NCBI GenBank assembly: GCA_016710635.1
Contig: JADJVL010000003.1
Coordinates: forward strand, 62,001 to 126,000
Length of the DNA stretch: 64,000 nucleotides
Direction: 5' to 3'
Source of the DNA: Holophagaceae bacterium
Lineage (GTDB): Bacteria; Acidobacteriota; Holophagae; Holophagales; Holophagaceae
The notes below the pieces were generated by a model. The model was not told where the DNA came from. It was given only the letters and a program-made list of their open reading frames with translations, and did not search any database. Made by a program: the position numbers and the translations under genes. Below, piece by piece: positions 9,627 to 18,171 of this stretch. Numbering within the stretch: position 1 is the stretch's first letter; every line of letters begins with the position of its first letter.

Positions 9627-10858
9627 CGAAGACCTCACCCCTCTCCCGGCGGCGAATAGCCATCGTGATCTCCCACCCCATCCAGTACTACGGGCCTTGG
9701 TTCGCCCATCTGGCCACACAACCCGGAATCGAGCTGAAGGTCTTCTACCTCTGGGACTCCGGTGCGGAAGCCCGCTTCGACCCGGAGTTCGGCCACACCA
9801 TCGCATGGGACATCCCTCTGCTGGAGGGCTACGACCATGTCTTCATCCCCAACCGGAGCCGTCGGCCGGGCAGCGACCATTTCCGTGGCCTGGACAATCC
9901 GGGCCTCGTCCCCGCTCTCGAAGCATGGCGGCCGGATGCGATTCTGCTGTTCGGCTTCGCCTACCTCAGCCACCTGCGGGTGATCCTGTCGCGCCGCCTG
10001 TCCCGCATCCCCCTGCTGCTCCGGGGCGACTCCCACAACCTAGTGCGCCCCTCGGGTTGGGGGCCAACCCTCAAGCGATGGCTCAGGGTCCTTCTCTTCC
10101 GTCGCTTTTCCGCCTTCCTGGCGGTGGGACGGGCCAACGCGGACTACTACCGGAGTTGTGGCGTGCCGGAAGCACGGATCCAGCGGGTGCCCCACTGCGT
10201 GGACAACCAGCGCTTCCAGCTGGCCGCCCCAGCTGCGGAAGCCGAGGCCACGGCCTGGAAGCTGCAGTTGGGCATCCCGCAAGGTGCTCCTGTGATCCTC
10301 TTCGCGGGAAAGCTCGAGGACCAGAAGCGGCCCATGGACCTGCTGGAGGCCTTCCTGCGGGTGCAGGAGAGGGTCGTTGTGGCTGGCCGGCCCGGACCGG
10401 TACTGTTGTTCGTGGGCTCCGGAGCATGGCACGAACGGCTGCAGGCCCGATCCGGCGACCGGGTTGGGCAGTCGGTCTTTTTCGCGCCATTCCAGAATCA
10501 GACCAGGATGCCCATGGTCTACGCCGCCTGCGACCTCCTGGTGCTGCCGTCCGAATCCGAAACCTGGGGACTGGCGGTGAACGAAGCGATGAACCTCGCC
10601 ACGCCCGTGATCGTCAGCTCCCATGTGGGGTGCGGCCCGGACCTGGTGCAGTCTGGGGTGACCGGCTGGATCTTCCGGGCGGGAGACGTCGAGGAGCTCG
10701 CGCAGACCCTCGCAGGGGCTCTGGTGGGAGGAAAGGAACAACTGTCAGCCCTTGGACTGAATGCCCTCCACCGGATGGCAGAGTACTCCTACGAATCCGC
10801 CACCAGGGGACTGCTTCCAGCCTTGGACCGGATCTCACCTGAAATCCGCTCCTCCTGA
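9623..10858 (+). CDS. glycosyltransferase family 4
   Basis: A 411-residue GT-B glycosyltransferase. The start at ATG 9623 overlaps the upstream stop (ATGA), a better choice than the longer open frame beginning 9242, which merely shadows the acyltransferase. Motifs are AIVISHPIQYYGPWFAHLA near the N-terminus, VILFAGKLEDQKRPMDLLEA at the start of the donor domain, and LPSESETWGLAVNEAMNL with the two phosphate-binding glutamates. It is intact and cytoplasmic, or loosely membrane-bound. It sits between an acyltransferase and the polymerase, so it presumably builds the same repeat unit. Confidence 0.87.
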   Translation: MTKTSPLSRRRIAIVISHPIQYYGPWFAHLATQPGIELKVFYLWDSGAEARFDPEFGHTIAWDIPLLEGYDHVFIPNRSRRPGSDHFRGLDNPGLVPALEAWRPDAILLFGFAYLSHLRVILSRRLSRIPLLLRGDSHNLVRPSGWGPTLKRWLRVLLFRRFSAFLAVGRANADYYRSCGVPEARIQRVPHCVDNQRFQLAAPAAEAEATAWKLQLGIPQGAPVILFAGKLEDQKRPMDLLEAFLRVQERVVVAGRPGPVLLFVGSGAWHERLQARSGDRVGQSVFFAPFQNQTRMPMVYAACDLLVLPSESETWGLAVNEAMNLATPVIVSSHVGCGPDLVQSGVTGWIFRAGDVEELAQTLAGALVGGKEQLSALGLNALHRMAEYSYESATRGLLPALDRISPEIRSS

Positions 10859-10870
10859 CCTAGGCACGCC

Positions 10871-12340
10871 ATGCCCGATCCGACCATCGACCAGAGATCC
10901 CCCGGGGCAAAGAACGTGCTCGCAGCCTGGGCTCCCCTGATTGTCCTATCCCTGTTCAGCAGCAACCCGATGCTGACCCTCGCGTCCCTGGCCGTGCTGT
11001 ACGTCTTGATCAACCTGCTCTGGCGGCCCGGAGAACCCCCGATCCTGCTCTACGTCATGGGGTACCAATGGCTCCAGGCCAACATCCTGATCTTCTATGC
11101 GGACCTCCAGGGCCTGCCCCTGACCGCCGTGGAGGAGAGCACCTACGTGGTGGAGGCCACCTGGCTGACCATGATCGGCCTGCTCATGGTGATCCTCGGC
11201 ATCCGCCTGGGTGCCGGGCGGAGCTTCGGGCAGCGGCACCAGCAGACTGTGGCCGACTTGGCCGCGAAGCTCTCCGTCCGGCGCCTGTTCATCGCCTGCC
11301 TCATCGCCATTCCCTTCGGGAACGGGCTCGCGATGGTGGCCTTCGGCCTGGGCGGACTGGCCCAGCCGATCCTCGCCCTGGCCAACCTCCACTGGGTACT
11401 GGTCTACCTCTTCGCCTACACCGTCATGGCGAAGAGGAGCGGCTACTCCAGGCTGGCGGTCGTGTTCGGGATCGAACTCATCTCGGGATTCCTGGGCTAT
11501 TTCAGTGACTTCAAGACCGTCCTGATTCTCCTGCTGCTGGCGGTGCTGGCCGCCCCCGGCGTCTTCCGAGGCCTCCGGCTCCAGATGGCGGCGGGCCTGG
11601 TGGCCGTCACCCTGGCCCTGGGCATCTTCTGGACCGGGATCAAGACCGACTACCGGGACTTCGTGAGTCAGGGCTCCAGTGCCCAGGTGGCCCTTGTGCC
11701 CGTCAGCGACCGGATCGAAAAGCTCGTGGAGCTGGCCGGGGACCTGACTCCGGAGAAATTGCTCGAATCCACCGAAAAACTCATGCTGCGGCTGACCTAC
11801 GTGCACTACTTCGGCGAGTGCATGAAGACGGTGCCCAGTCACATACCCTACGAGAATGGAAAGCTTTGGTGGGAGGCCGTCACCAATGCCGTGGTTCCCC
11901 GAGTGCTCAATCCCTCGAAAGCCAACCTCGACGATACGCTCCGAGCCATGTTCTACACGGGTGAGTGGATCATCGGCGCGGATTACGGGACCTCGGTCAG
12001 CCTTGGCTACATGGCGGAGAGCTATATCGATTTCGGCCCGGTCCTGATGTTTGTGCCCTTGTTTCTCTGGGGACTACTCATCGGCGCCATTTATCGGGCT
12101 TCCATCAATGCCACGGCCCATCCGCTCATCGGCTACGCCTGCGCCACCGTACCAATCTACATGAGCGCGGGCGTCCTGGAACTTTCCAACGCCAAGATGT
12201 TGGGCGGACTCGTGCTCGGATTTGGCATTCTGTATCTCGTACAGAGACAGCTTTCCGCCCGCGCGATCAAGCTCCTACTCCTACCGCGCGACCCGTTTCC
12301 ATATTCGGCGGCGGCCCACGCGAAATCCAGGCAATCATAA
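10871..12340 (+). CDS. Wzy-like O-antigen/oligosaccharide repeat polymerase
   Basis: A 489-residue polytopic membrane protein with about eleven to twelve hydrophobic segments and one large loop between residues roughly 255 and 355. That topology is typical of Wzy polymerases, which join lipid-linked oligosaccharide units in the periplasm. Sequence identity within Wzy families is low, so the call rests on topology, size and placement among glycosyltransferases rather than on a fixed motif. It begins twelve bases after the preceding gene and closes the plus-strand run that started at 6454. No ABC exporter or Wzx flippase is visible in the window. Confidence 0.65.
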   Translation: MPDPTIDQRSPGAKNVLAAWAPLIVLSLFSSNPMLTLASLAVLYVLINLLWRPGEPPILLYVMGYQWLQANILIFYADLQGLPLTAVEESTYVVEATWLTMIGLLMVILGIRLGAGRSFGQRHQQTVADLAAKLSVRRLFIACLIAIPFGNGLAMVAFGLGGLAQPILALANLHWVLVYLFAYTVMAKRSGYSRLAVVFGIELISGFLGYFSDFKTVLILLLLAVLAAPGVFRGLRLQMAAGLVAVTLALGIFWTGIKTDYRDFVSQGSSAQVALVPVSDRIEKLVELAGDLTPEKLLESTEKLMLRLTYVHYFGECMKTVPSHIPYENGKLWWEAVTNAVVPRVLNPSKANLDDTLRAMFYTGEWIIGADYGTSVSLGYMAESYIDFGPVLMFVPLFLWGLLIGAIYRASINATAHPLIGYACATVPIYMSAGVLELSNAKMLGGLVLGFGILYLVQRQLSARAIKLLLLPRDPFPYSAAAHAKSRQS

Positions 12341-12491
12341 GGAGCGATATGTCCGGATTTATTTGCACTGAAGCTGATGTCTGGTATTAACAATATTCCA
12401 CAGCCTCGATTCACAGACCTGGCTCGCACAGCTTCACTCCAGATTTAAGCCTTGCAAGCAACAAGTTCCTTGTGTCGATTTCAATGCCGAG

Positions 12492-13652
12492 GTGATGGGA
12501 CGCGCGCATGTGCTGGTTGCATCCATTGAACTTGTTCATTCGCCCTATGGAGTCCTTCCTAATTTGATGAATAATGTTGCTATGCAGGCAAGACCCAATT
12601 CCAACAGAGATGCCACCCGGACCCTCGGCTTGGTTGGTTGGTATTGGCGTGGCAACTTCGGTGATGAGCTAATGGCTCTGCAGTATGCCCTTCGGTTGCG
12701 TGCCAGTGGCTTTAAGGTTCTGGGATGGCAAATATCAAAATCTACCGCTGCAAGGTATTGCATTGAAATAGTTGAGCATGTCGATGAACTTATTAACAGA
12801 TCAGATGCACTCATTTATGGCGGAGGTGGCTTGTTCACTAATGCCCACAGGCACATGGAACATTCGAATAATTTCAGCGGAGCCATGCTTCATTTGGCTA
12901 AATTAGTTAAACTTACAGGCAAGCCTTTAATTCTTTCATCTGTGGGTGGTGATGGTGATAGTACTCTTTTATCTGAAACCCAGAGCACATTAATCAGAGC
13001 AGCTTCCCTGATCACCATCAGGAATGCAGAGGACAGCCCTTGGCTCGATCGATTTGGCGTACCCTACGAGGTTTATCCCGACATCATCTGGCGGGCCCCC
13101 ATCGACCTCGACCTCAAACCCGCAAGTGCTCTTGACACCCTGATCAAGCACCAGTGCGGCCGCGTGGAGGAATGGATGCTGCGATCCCTCAGGAAAGGCT
13201 TGGAATGGACGGGTGCTCCGATACGGTACGTCCCTTTCTACAGTGAGAGACCCATCATGGCGCACCATGATAAAGAAGGGTTCTATCACCACCAAATTGA
13301 GGAATCGTTGGCATTGATTCAAAGAACGAAATTGGTCATCACCAACCGGCTGCACCTGGGCATGACAGTACTTGCCATGGGGGGAAGCACACTCTTGGTA
13401 AGACCGGAACCCAAAGCCAGGATGGTATTTGAACGATTGGGCATGAGTCGATTTATCGTTGAACAACGCATGGGATTACTTGGTAAAGGTTCAAGTATCC
13501 TATCCGTTCTCCGTGACAAGTCTGAACCCCAACTCTCAGTGCACCAAAGGAATCACCTGGCGATGGAGGCTGACAATCATATTGTTTCAATTATAAATTT
13601 CTTAAACAGTCGTAGCGACTCATCCAGGAATATATCTAAATTGATTGACTGA
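12492..13652 (+). CDS. polysaccharide pyruvyltransferase family protein
   Basis: A 386-residue protein of the CsaB/WcaK-like pyruvyltransferase family, whose members transfer pyruvate from phosphoenolpyruvate to a sugar as a ketal. Visible features are LGLVGWYWRGNFGDELMAL near the N-terminus (the family's N-F-G-D-E motif), ALIYGGGGLFTNAHRHM, and VITNRLHLGMTVLAMGG, the conserved R-x-H motif. GTG 12492, ATG 12495 and ATG 12567 are all possible starts and none has a strong ribosome site. The first half is much more AT-rich than the rest of the window and the second half is closer to it, suggesting transferred or mosaic DNA. Confidence 0.82.
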   Translation: MMGRAHVLVASIELVHSPYGVLPNLMNNVAMQARPNSNRDATRTLGLVGWYWRGNFGDELMALQYALRLRASGFKVLGWQISKSTAARYCIEIVEHVDELINRSDALIYGGGGLFTNAHRHMEHSNNFSGAMLHLAKLVKLTGKPLILSSVGGDGDSTLLSETQSTLIRAASLITIRNAEDSPWLDRFGVPYEVYPDIIWRAPIDLDLKPASALDTLIKHQCGRVEEWMLRSLRKGLEWTGAPIRYVPFYSERPIMAHHDKEGFYHHQIEESLALIQRTKLVITNRLHLGMTVLAMGGSTLLVRPEPKARMVFERLGMSRFIVEQRMGLLGKGSSILSVLRDKSEPQLSVHQRNHLAMEADNHIVSIINFLNSRSDSSRNISKLID

Positions 13653-13868
13653 AATAGACTCGATTCCTGTGTCACCGGATCAGTTTGCAACGATTCAAAA
13701 CCTCAATTATTCGAGAATCACTTGAATTATCTTATTCAATCAAGCAGGATATTCGTTTACATACTCCATGTTTTTGAATGTCTAATCAGTCATATTCGAC
13801 ATGCTTAAGCCAATATCTTGTTTTTAATTTTGGAAATAAATTGTGAGTCAACGGGCCATCACCGCCCA

Positions 13869-15017
13869 TCATGGAAGTTTGAAACGCTCTGCCATTGAAT
13901 CCGTCAAACAATAAACCATTTCGTAACCTTCATTCGGAAATGATCCAGACAAGGGGGATAAGGTCCAATATTCGCCGCTACACAAGGCTTTCAAACGGCT
14001 TGATAGCCTTCGGGAATGCAATTTTGGATTGTGAGCAAGAAATGACCTGTATCCCATAGTTTGAAGCCATTCAGTGACCACCTTCCAGCGTGCGACATCC
14101 AAGGCCTCGATGCAGATCAGCGGCTGTGAGGTTGCTATCGCTCCCCTCAGGCCCTGAAGAACCGTGAACTCGGCGCCTTCCACGTCAATTTTAATCAGGT
14201 CCACTCGCCGGCCCGAGTGTGCGCGGGACGCCAGAAGGTCATCTCCCCTGTACACTGGGAATTCGCCCTCGGCTTCATTCGTCGGAATGGCGCTGCTCGA
14301 TCCGAGATTCCTGTCACTGGCGACTTCCAGCCGGCCATGCCCGCCACAGTTGCCCAAAGCAGCCCGTACCACTTCCCAATTGCGGGTTCGAGTCGATAGA
14401 AGGTTCGCGGTGAGTACGTAGGAAGCAATCTCGCTAGGCTCCACACACACCACGTGTTCGAATCGTTGGACCATCCAACAAGCGTGGTTCCCAATATTCG
14501 CACCCACATCAAGCGCCATTCCAGAACCGAGGCTCAACACGGTGCGAAGCTGGTCGAGGGTCTGCAACGACACTGACTCATAGCAATCGCCCGTGATCAG
14601 TCTTTCACTCCCGATGTGATCACCTGGATCAAGGAAGAATTGGCCAAGGCGCTGTTGTCGATCTTCGAACAGTATTCGCCAGATCCGTCTTCGCAATGCT
14701 TCTGCACGTTTCCAGTGAGCAGGCTGGATGACTGGCTGGATCATGGGAGGCATCTTCCGATTAAAGCAGGTGCTGTTCAGAAATTGGGACGCCCGTACCA
14801 TGCGGGGGTCAATAGGTGCCGGCGCTCTCGTATCCTTCGCTGTGCCCATGGCTGGCGTCCCCCGCTCCGGCGAGGGTTCAGTGATGAATCCCTTCTGGCT
14901 TTGAATCTTCAGCGGCCGGACGGACCTAGTTCGGATTTTCAGATCATCAGAAGAAATCTGGAATTCTCGGTGCCAGACATATCCACTACACGGCAATCTT
15001 GTTCTTTGCCTACTCAT
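13869..15017 (-). CDS. FkbM family SAM-dependent methyltransferase
   Basis: The C-terminal 260 residues form a class I methyltransferase of the FkbM type, often found methylating sugars in polysaccharide loci. They contain GSGMALDVGANIGNHACWMV (the SAM-binding Gly loop), HVVCVEPSEIASYVL with the acidic ribose-binding Glu, and RVDLIKIDVEGAEFTVLQGL, the diagnostic I-D-V-E-G-A-E motif. About 90 residues precede the domain and contain several alternative ATG starts (14849, 14801, 14753, 14744). The true protein may begin at one of these. It is convergent with the pyruvyltransferase across a 216-base AT-rich spacer in which I see no gene. Confidence 0.83.
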   Translation of the reverse strand: MSRQRTRLPCSGYVWHREFQISSDDLKIRTRSVRPLKIQSQKGFITEPSPERGTPAMGTAKDTRAPAPIDPRMVRASQFLNSTCFNRKMPPMIQPVIQPAHWKRAEALRRRIWRILFEDRQQRLGQFFLDPGDHIGSERLITGDCYESVSLQTLDQLRTVLSLGSGMALDVGANIGNHACWMVQRFEHVVCVEPSEIASYVLTANLLSTRTRNWEVVRAALGNCGGHGRLEVASDRNLGSSSAIPTNEAEGEFPVYRGDDLLASRAHSGRRVDLIKIDVEGAEFTVLQGLRGAIATSQPLICIEALDVARWKVVTEWLQTMGYRSFLAHNPKLHSRRLSSRLKALCSGEYWTLSPLSGSFPNEGYEMVYCLTDSMAERFKLP

Positions 15018-15098
15018 TCATAAGGTGGAGATCTGATGGGTTTTCCCCTGGAGAAGCCACGGCTTTTCGCTCTTTCCGATGTCCTGTAGATCAGGGTC

Positions 15099-15329
15099 AT
15101 GGCCCAGGCCGGCCTTATTAATTGCGACGGCGCCACGGTCGAATGTCGGAGAAACCTTCCTCCTCTGCTGGCCTATTTCGTCAAGCCCCACACCCTCGAA
15201 AAGAGCTGCGGCCGCCTGATCGCCTTCGATCCCGCCCGCGGCAACACGGTCTTCGTCCGGGACGAAGCGACGGTCCAGGCCCGGGTCGCGTCGGCGAAGC
15301 GCACGCGGCTCGTCAACGGGACGATCTGA
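15099..15329 (+). CDS. small hypothetical protein
   Basis: A 76-residue reading frame in the 333-base gap between the FkbM gene and the lasso cluster. The middle to end (LIAFDPARGNTVFVRDEATV) has high-GC third positions and looks protein-like. It has no signal peptide, membrane segment or motif I recognise. No strong ribosome site precedes the ATG. It could be a remnant of a larger gene. Apart from this frame I see nothing in 15018-15350. Confidence 0.35.
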   Translation: MAQAGLINCDGATVECRRNLPPLLAYFVKPHTLEKSCGRLIAFDPARGNTVFVRDEATVQARVASAKRTRLVNGTI

Positions 15330-15350
15330 GCGGGAGCCCGGGGCGGTGGT

Positions 15351-16597
15351 TCAGCCCACCACCGCGAGCCCCGCCCGCCCATGCCCGTACTCCGACCGCA
15401 ACCCGATCACTTTTCCCGCCTCCCCCGCCAGCCCCTCCGGCACCAGCCACAGCGGGCTCCGCCAGTGGTTGCTGCGTTGGACGGCCTTGGCCTCGGTGCT
15501 GAGGAGGATGCCCTCTGCGAGGTGGGCTTCGAGGTGGACGAGGAAGCCGACGTCGGCGCCGGGGCGCTCGAGGACGAGGGTGGCCTCGCGGATCAGGGGG
15601 ACGGGGGGCGGGGCGGCGAGGTCGAGGTCGTGAAGGAGGACGGGCTCGGCGAGGCCGGGCCAGCGGCGGAGCTTCCAGGGGTTCACGAGGAGGCGCTGGC
15701 AGGCGCCCCGGAGGGCTGCGTCCTCGGGTTTCGGCGCGCCCTCGAGGAGGGCGGGAAAGGGGAGGCCGTACCACCGGGCCCAGCGCGCGAGCACCTCCGG
15801 GGTGAAGAAGGTCTGCTGGCGCAGGCGGAGGGGCACGTCCACGGGGTGGCGAGGATGCGCAGGCGGGAGGGGACCAGGCGCGCGCCGGGCTTGAGGAGGC
15901 GGGCCACGGCGTCGGCGGTGACCTCGAGGATCCGCTCTCCGAGGGGCTCGTTGCCGATGAGCTCGGCCACCAGGACGTCGGCCTTTTCCGGGAGCTCGAG
16001 GCCGGTGCTCTGGCCCCGCAGGAGGGTGATGCGGTCGCCGAAGCCCGAGCCCGTGAAGAAGGCCTGGGCGGCGTCGGCGATGGGGCGGGCCTCGAGGGCG
16101 TAGACGTGCCTGGCCCCGGCCTGGGCCGCCGCCACCGCGAGGACGCCGCTGCCGGTGCCCACGTCCACCACCACGTCCCCGGGGCGCACGGTGGCGCGGA
16201 TGGCCTCGATATAGAGCGCGGTGCGCCGGCGGTCCTCCAGCATGAGGATCTGCTCGTGGGGGCCATAGACCTGGCCGGGGCGCAGGTCCACGGCGCGGGG
16301 CGGGCCCGCCGCCCCCACCAGCACCCCCAGGTCGCACAGGCGCAGGAGCATGGCCATGGCGTCCGCCAGCTCCTGCGTGCCTTTGGCGTCCTGGGCGAGA
16401 CGGGCCCAGCCCTCCGCCAGGGTGTGCTCCTCCCGGAAGAAGGCGAGCACCTCCAGGAAGCGCAGGGGAAACTCGTGGAGGGCCCCGGCGGCGTCGATGC
16501 GCAGGGCCGGACCCTCGACCTCGAAGACCGCCCGGGGGGCGAGGCGCACCCGGGACGCCTTGGTCCAGGGGGACGGCGCTGGCGTCGGCATCGTCAT
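15351..16597 (-). CDS. class I SAM methyltransferase (PRMT-like), lasso cluster, frameshifted
   Basis: The N-terminal part contains HEQILMLEDRRRTALYIEAI and GDVVVDVGTGSGVLAVAAAQ, the SAM loop. YALEARPIADAAQA and VLVAELIGNEPLGERILEV, a double-E-like region, resemble protein arginine methyltransferase cores. The last ~165 residues (RQQTFFTPEVLARWARWYGL onwards) lie in another frame. The break is near 15845 at a CCCC run on the coding strand, where one C seems to be lost. The ATG at 16597 overlaps the nucleotidyltransferase stop (ATGA), so the two are translationally coupled. A role in methylating the lasso product is inferred from position. The joined length is about 415 residues. Confidence 0.75.
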
Positions 16598-17805
16598 GAG
16601 CGCTCTCCCGCCGCCCCGCCGCCGTGCTTGAAGACCAGGCGACCCAGGCGCAGGGGCACGTAGAGGACGTGCAGGCTCCGGGGCAGCGGCCACCGGGTCC
16701 ACTCCGCCAGGCTGGGAGCGAAGAGGGTGTGGAGGGTGAAGGCGGCCTTGGCGCCGAGGCCCTCGTGCAGGGCCAGGTCCCGGCGGAGGCGGGCGAAGGC
16801 GCCGGGAATGGGCGGATCCGGATCGAAAAGGGTGGCGGCGAGGCGATCCGCGAGGCGGGTGGCTCCGGGGTTGGCCGCGAGGCGGCGCCGCACGTCTTCG
16901 GGCAGGGGCGCCTCCAGCAGGCGCTCCGCCAGGAGCAGCCCCAGGGCCAGGCGCCGCGTGGCCCGGAGCTCCCCAGCCCGGCGCCAGACCCAGGCCCAGT
17001 CCAGGTCCGGATTCCCCCGGAGCAGCTCCGCCACGTCCACCAGCCACCGCAGGCTGCTCCAGTGGTGCTTGCTGCCGTGCAGGGCGAGGACCAGGAGCAG
17101 CTCCTGGGGCGGAAAGCGGCGGATCCGCCCGGCCCCGAAGGCCGCCGTGCCCAGCCCCGCCCACCACGCGTCCGTGCCGGCCTCCACCGGATAGTCCGGG
17201 TCCGTCTTCCAGTGCAGCTCGACCCGCAGGCCCTCCCGGGCCAGGACGAGGTGGTACTGGGCGGGGGAGCGGAGGAAGGCGGCCTCCAGGTCCGGGGCGA
17301 GGTCGAATTCCGGCGCATAGCCCAGGGTCCGGAGGGCCGCCTGGGCGGCGGGCAGGTCCCGGGGCCGCAGCAGGAGGTCCAGGTCGCCGAACTCCCGCAG
17401 GGAGAGATCGTCGAACAGCTCCAGGGCCAGGGCCGGGCCCTTGTAGGGCAGGGCCGGGATCCCGGCGGCCGCCAGGGCGTCGAGAACCGCCGTCAGAGCG
17501 TCCGCCAGGGCGGCGTTCCGCCGGCGCAGCCGCTCGTGGTGCGCCCACAGCTCCACGAACACGGGACGCGGCAGGGAGGCCGGCGCCAGGGCTTCCAGCT
17601 GGCGATGCAGGAGGGGGACGAGACCATGACGCGCCGCCAGGCGGTGGACGAGTTCCCAGTCGAGGTCCGTGGCCGCAAGCGCTGCGATGCGCTCCCGCGG
17701 CTCCGCCTCTGGCCGCAGGCGTGCGCAGCCCAGGAGGAGCGCGGCCTCCGGGCCCCTGCCCACCTGATCAGGTTGCGTCGGCACATGGACTCGGTTTGAA
17801 GCCAT
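16594..17805 (-). CDS. nucleotidyltransferase family protein (NTP_transf_5-like), lasso cluster
   Basis: A 403-residue protein of the uncharacterised nucleotidyltransferase family often seen with PqqD, Asn-synthetase-like and kinase genes. The core motif is residues ~118-148: IPALPYKGPALALELF, then LREFGDLDLLLRPRDLPAA, whose D-x-D acidic pair binds the metal-NTP. The C-terminal half is helical and Leu/Arg-rich. In the characterised pseudomycoidin lasso pathway a nucleotidyltransferase acts on a kinase-phosphorylated lasso peptide (established knowledge, from memory). By analogy this one may modify the phosphorylated C-terminus here. It follows the candidate precursor after 150 bases containing a tandem repeat. 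Confidence 0.82.
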   Translation of the reverse strand: MASNRVHVPTQPDQVGRGPEAALLLGCARLRPEAEPRERIAALAATDLDWELVHRLAARHGLVPLLHRQLEALAPASLPRPVFVELWAHHERLRRRNAALADALTAVLDALAAAGIPALPYKGPALALELFDDLSLREFGDLDLLLRPRDLPAAQAALRTLGYAPEFDLAPDLEAAFLRSPAQYHLVLAREGLRVELHWKTDPDYPVEAGTDAWWAGLGTAAFGAGRIRRFPPQELLLVLALHGSKHHWSSLRWLVDVAELLRGNPDLDWAWVWRRAGELRATRRLALGLLLAERLLEAPLPEDVRRRLAANPGATRLADRLAATLFDPDPPIPGAFARLRRDLALHEGLGAKAAFTLHTLFAPSLAEWTRWPLPRSLHVLYVPLRLGRLVFKHGGGAAGERS

Positions 17806-17893
17806 GGGCCAACTCTACCCAACAAGGGCCGGGGTGCAGGTGCCGCGCTTCCTCCGGAACGAAGGGCCGGGACCCCGCGGTTTCGCCTCGATG

Positions 17894-17965
17894 CACCTGC
17901 GACCTCAAGCCACCTGCGGCCTCAACCCACCTGCGACCTCAAGCCACCTGCGGCCTCAACTCACC
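17894..17965. repeat. 17-bp tandem repeat, about 4.2 copies
   Basis: Four head-to-tail units of 17 bp, starting at 17894, 17911, 17928 and 17945, plus a four-base partial copy. Units alternate between CACCTGCGACCTCAAGC and CACCTGCGGCCTCAACC/T, so the higher-order period is 34 bp. The last unit runs into the 3' end of the candidate precursor gene and contains its stop codon. Seventeen is not a multiple of three, so a change in copy number would shift any frame crossing it. No CRISPR-like spacers are present. Confidence 0.9.
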
Positions 17966-18129
17966 GACGAATGGGCTCCATCGAAGCGGCGGCCGCTGTT
18001 GTTCCCGGTCTCGACGCCGATGGTGCCCTTCTTGAGCATGGGAACCACCCAGGGCAGCCGGGCTTCCCGATCGGACTGGGGCTGCTTGGGGTCCTGGTTC
18101 AAGGGCGGGTCTCCGGGGCTTGAGTCCAT
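17956..18129 (-). CDS. candidate lasso peptide precursor
   Basis: A 57-residue frame immediately downstream of the cyclase gene. After a hydrophilic leader it has LPWVVPMLKKGTIGVET, where W-x-x-P matches the Y-x-x-P leader motif bound by lasso RRE proteins. A Gly and then a Thr follow just before the putative core. The tail is GNNSGRRFDGAHSSVS. A macrolactam could join N1 to D8 (Thr at leader position -2) or G1 to D9 (Thr at -1). The C-terminal Ser suits the cluster's kinase. GTG 18153 is an alternative start. An ATG at 18173 overlapping the cyclase stop (TAATG, with AAGG upstream) is in another frame. Identity of the core is inference. Confidence 0.6.
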   Translation of the reverse strand: MDSSPGDPPLNQDPKQPQSDREARLPWVVPMLKKGTIGVETGNNSGRRFDGAHSSVS

Positions 18130-18171
18130 AAAACGAAAGGGTTGGACGAACACTACCTGAATTGTAAGGCA

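Noticed and set aside
17894..17965. Possible CRISPR array
   Set aside because: The units are contiguous 17-mers without spacers, and no cas gene is present.
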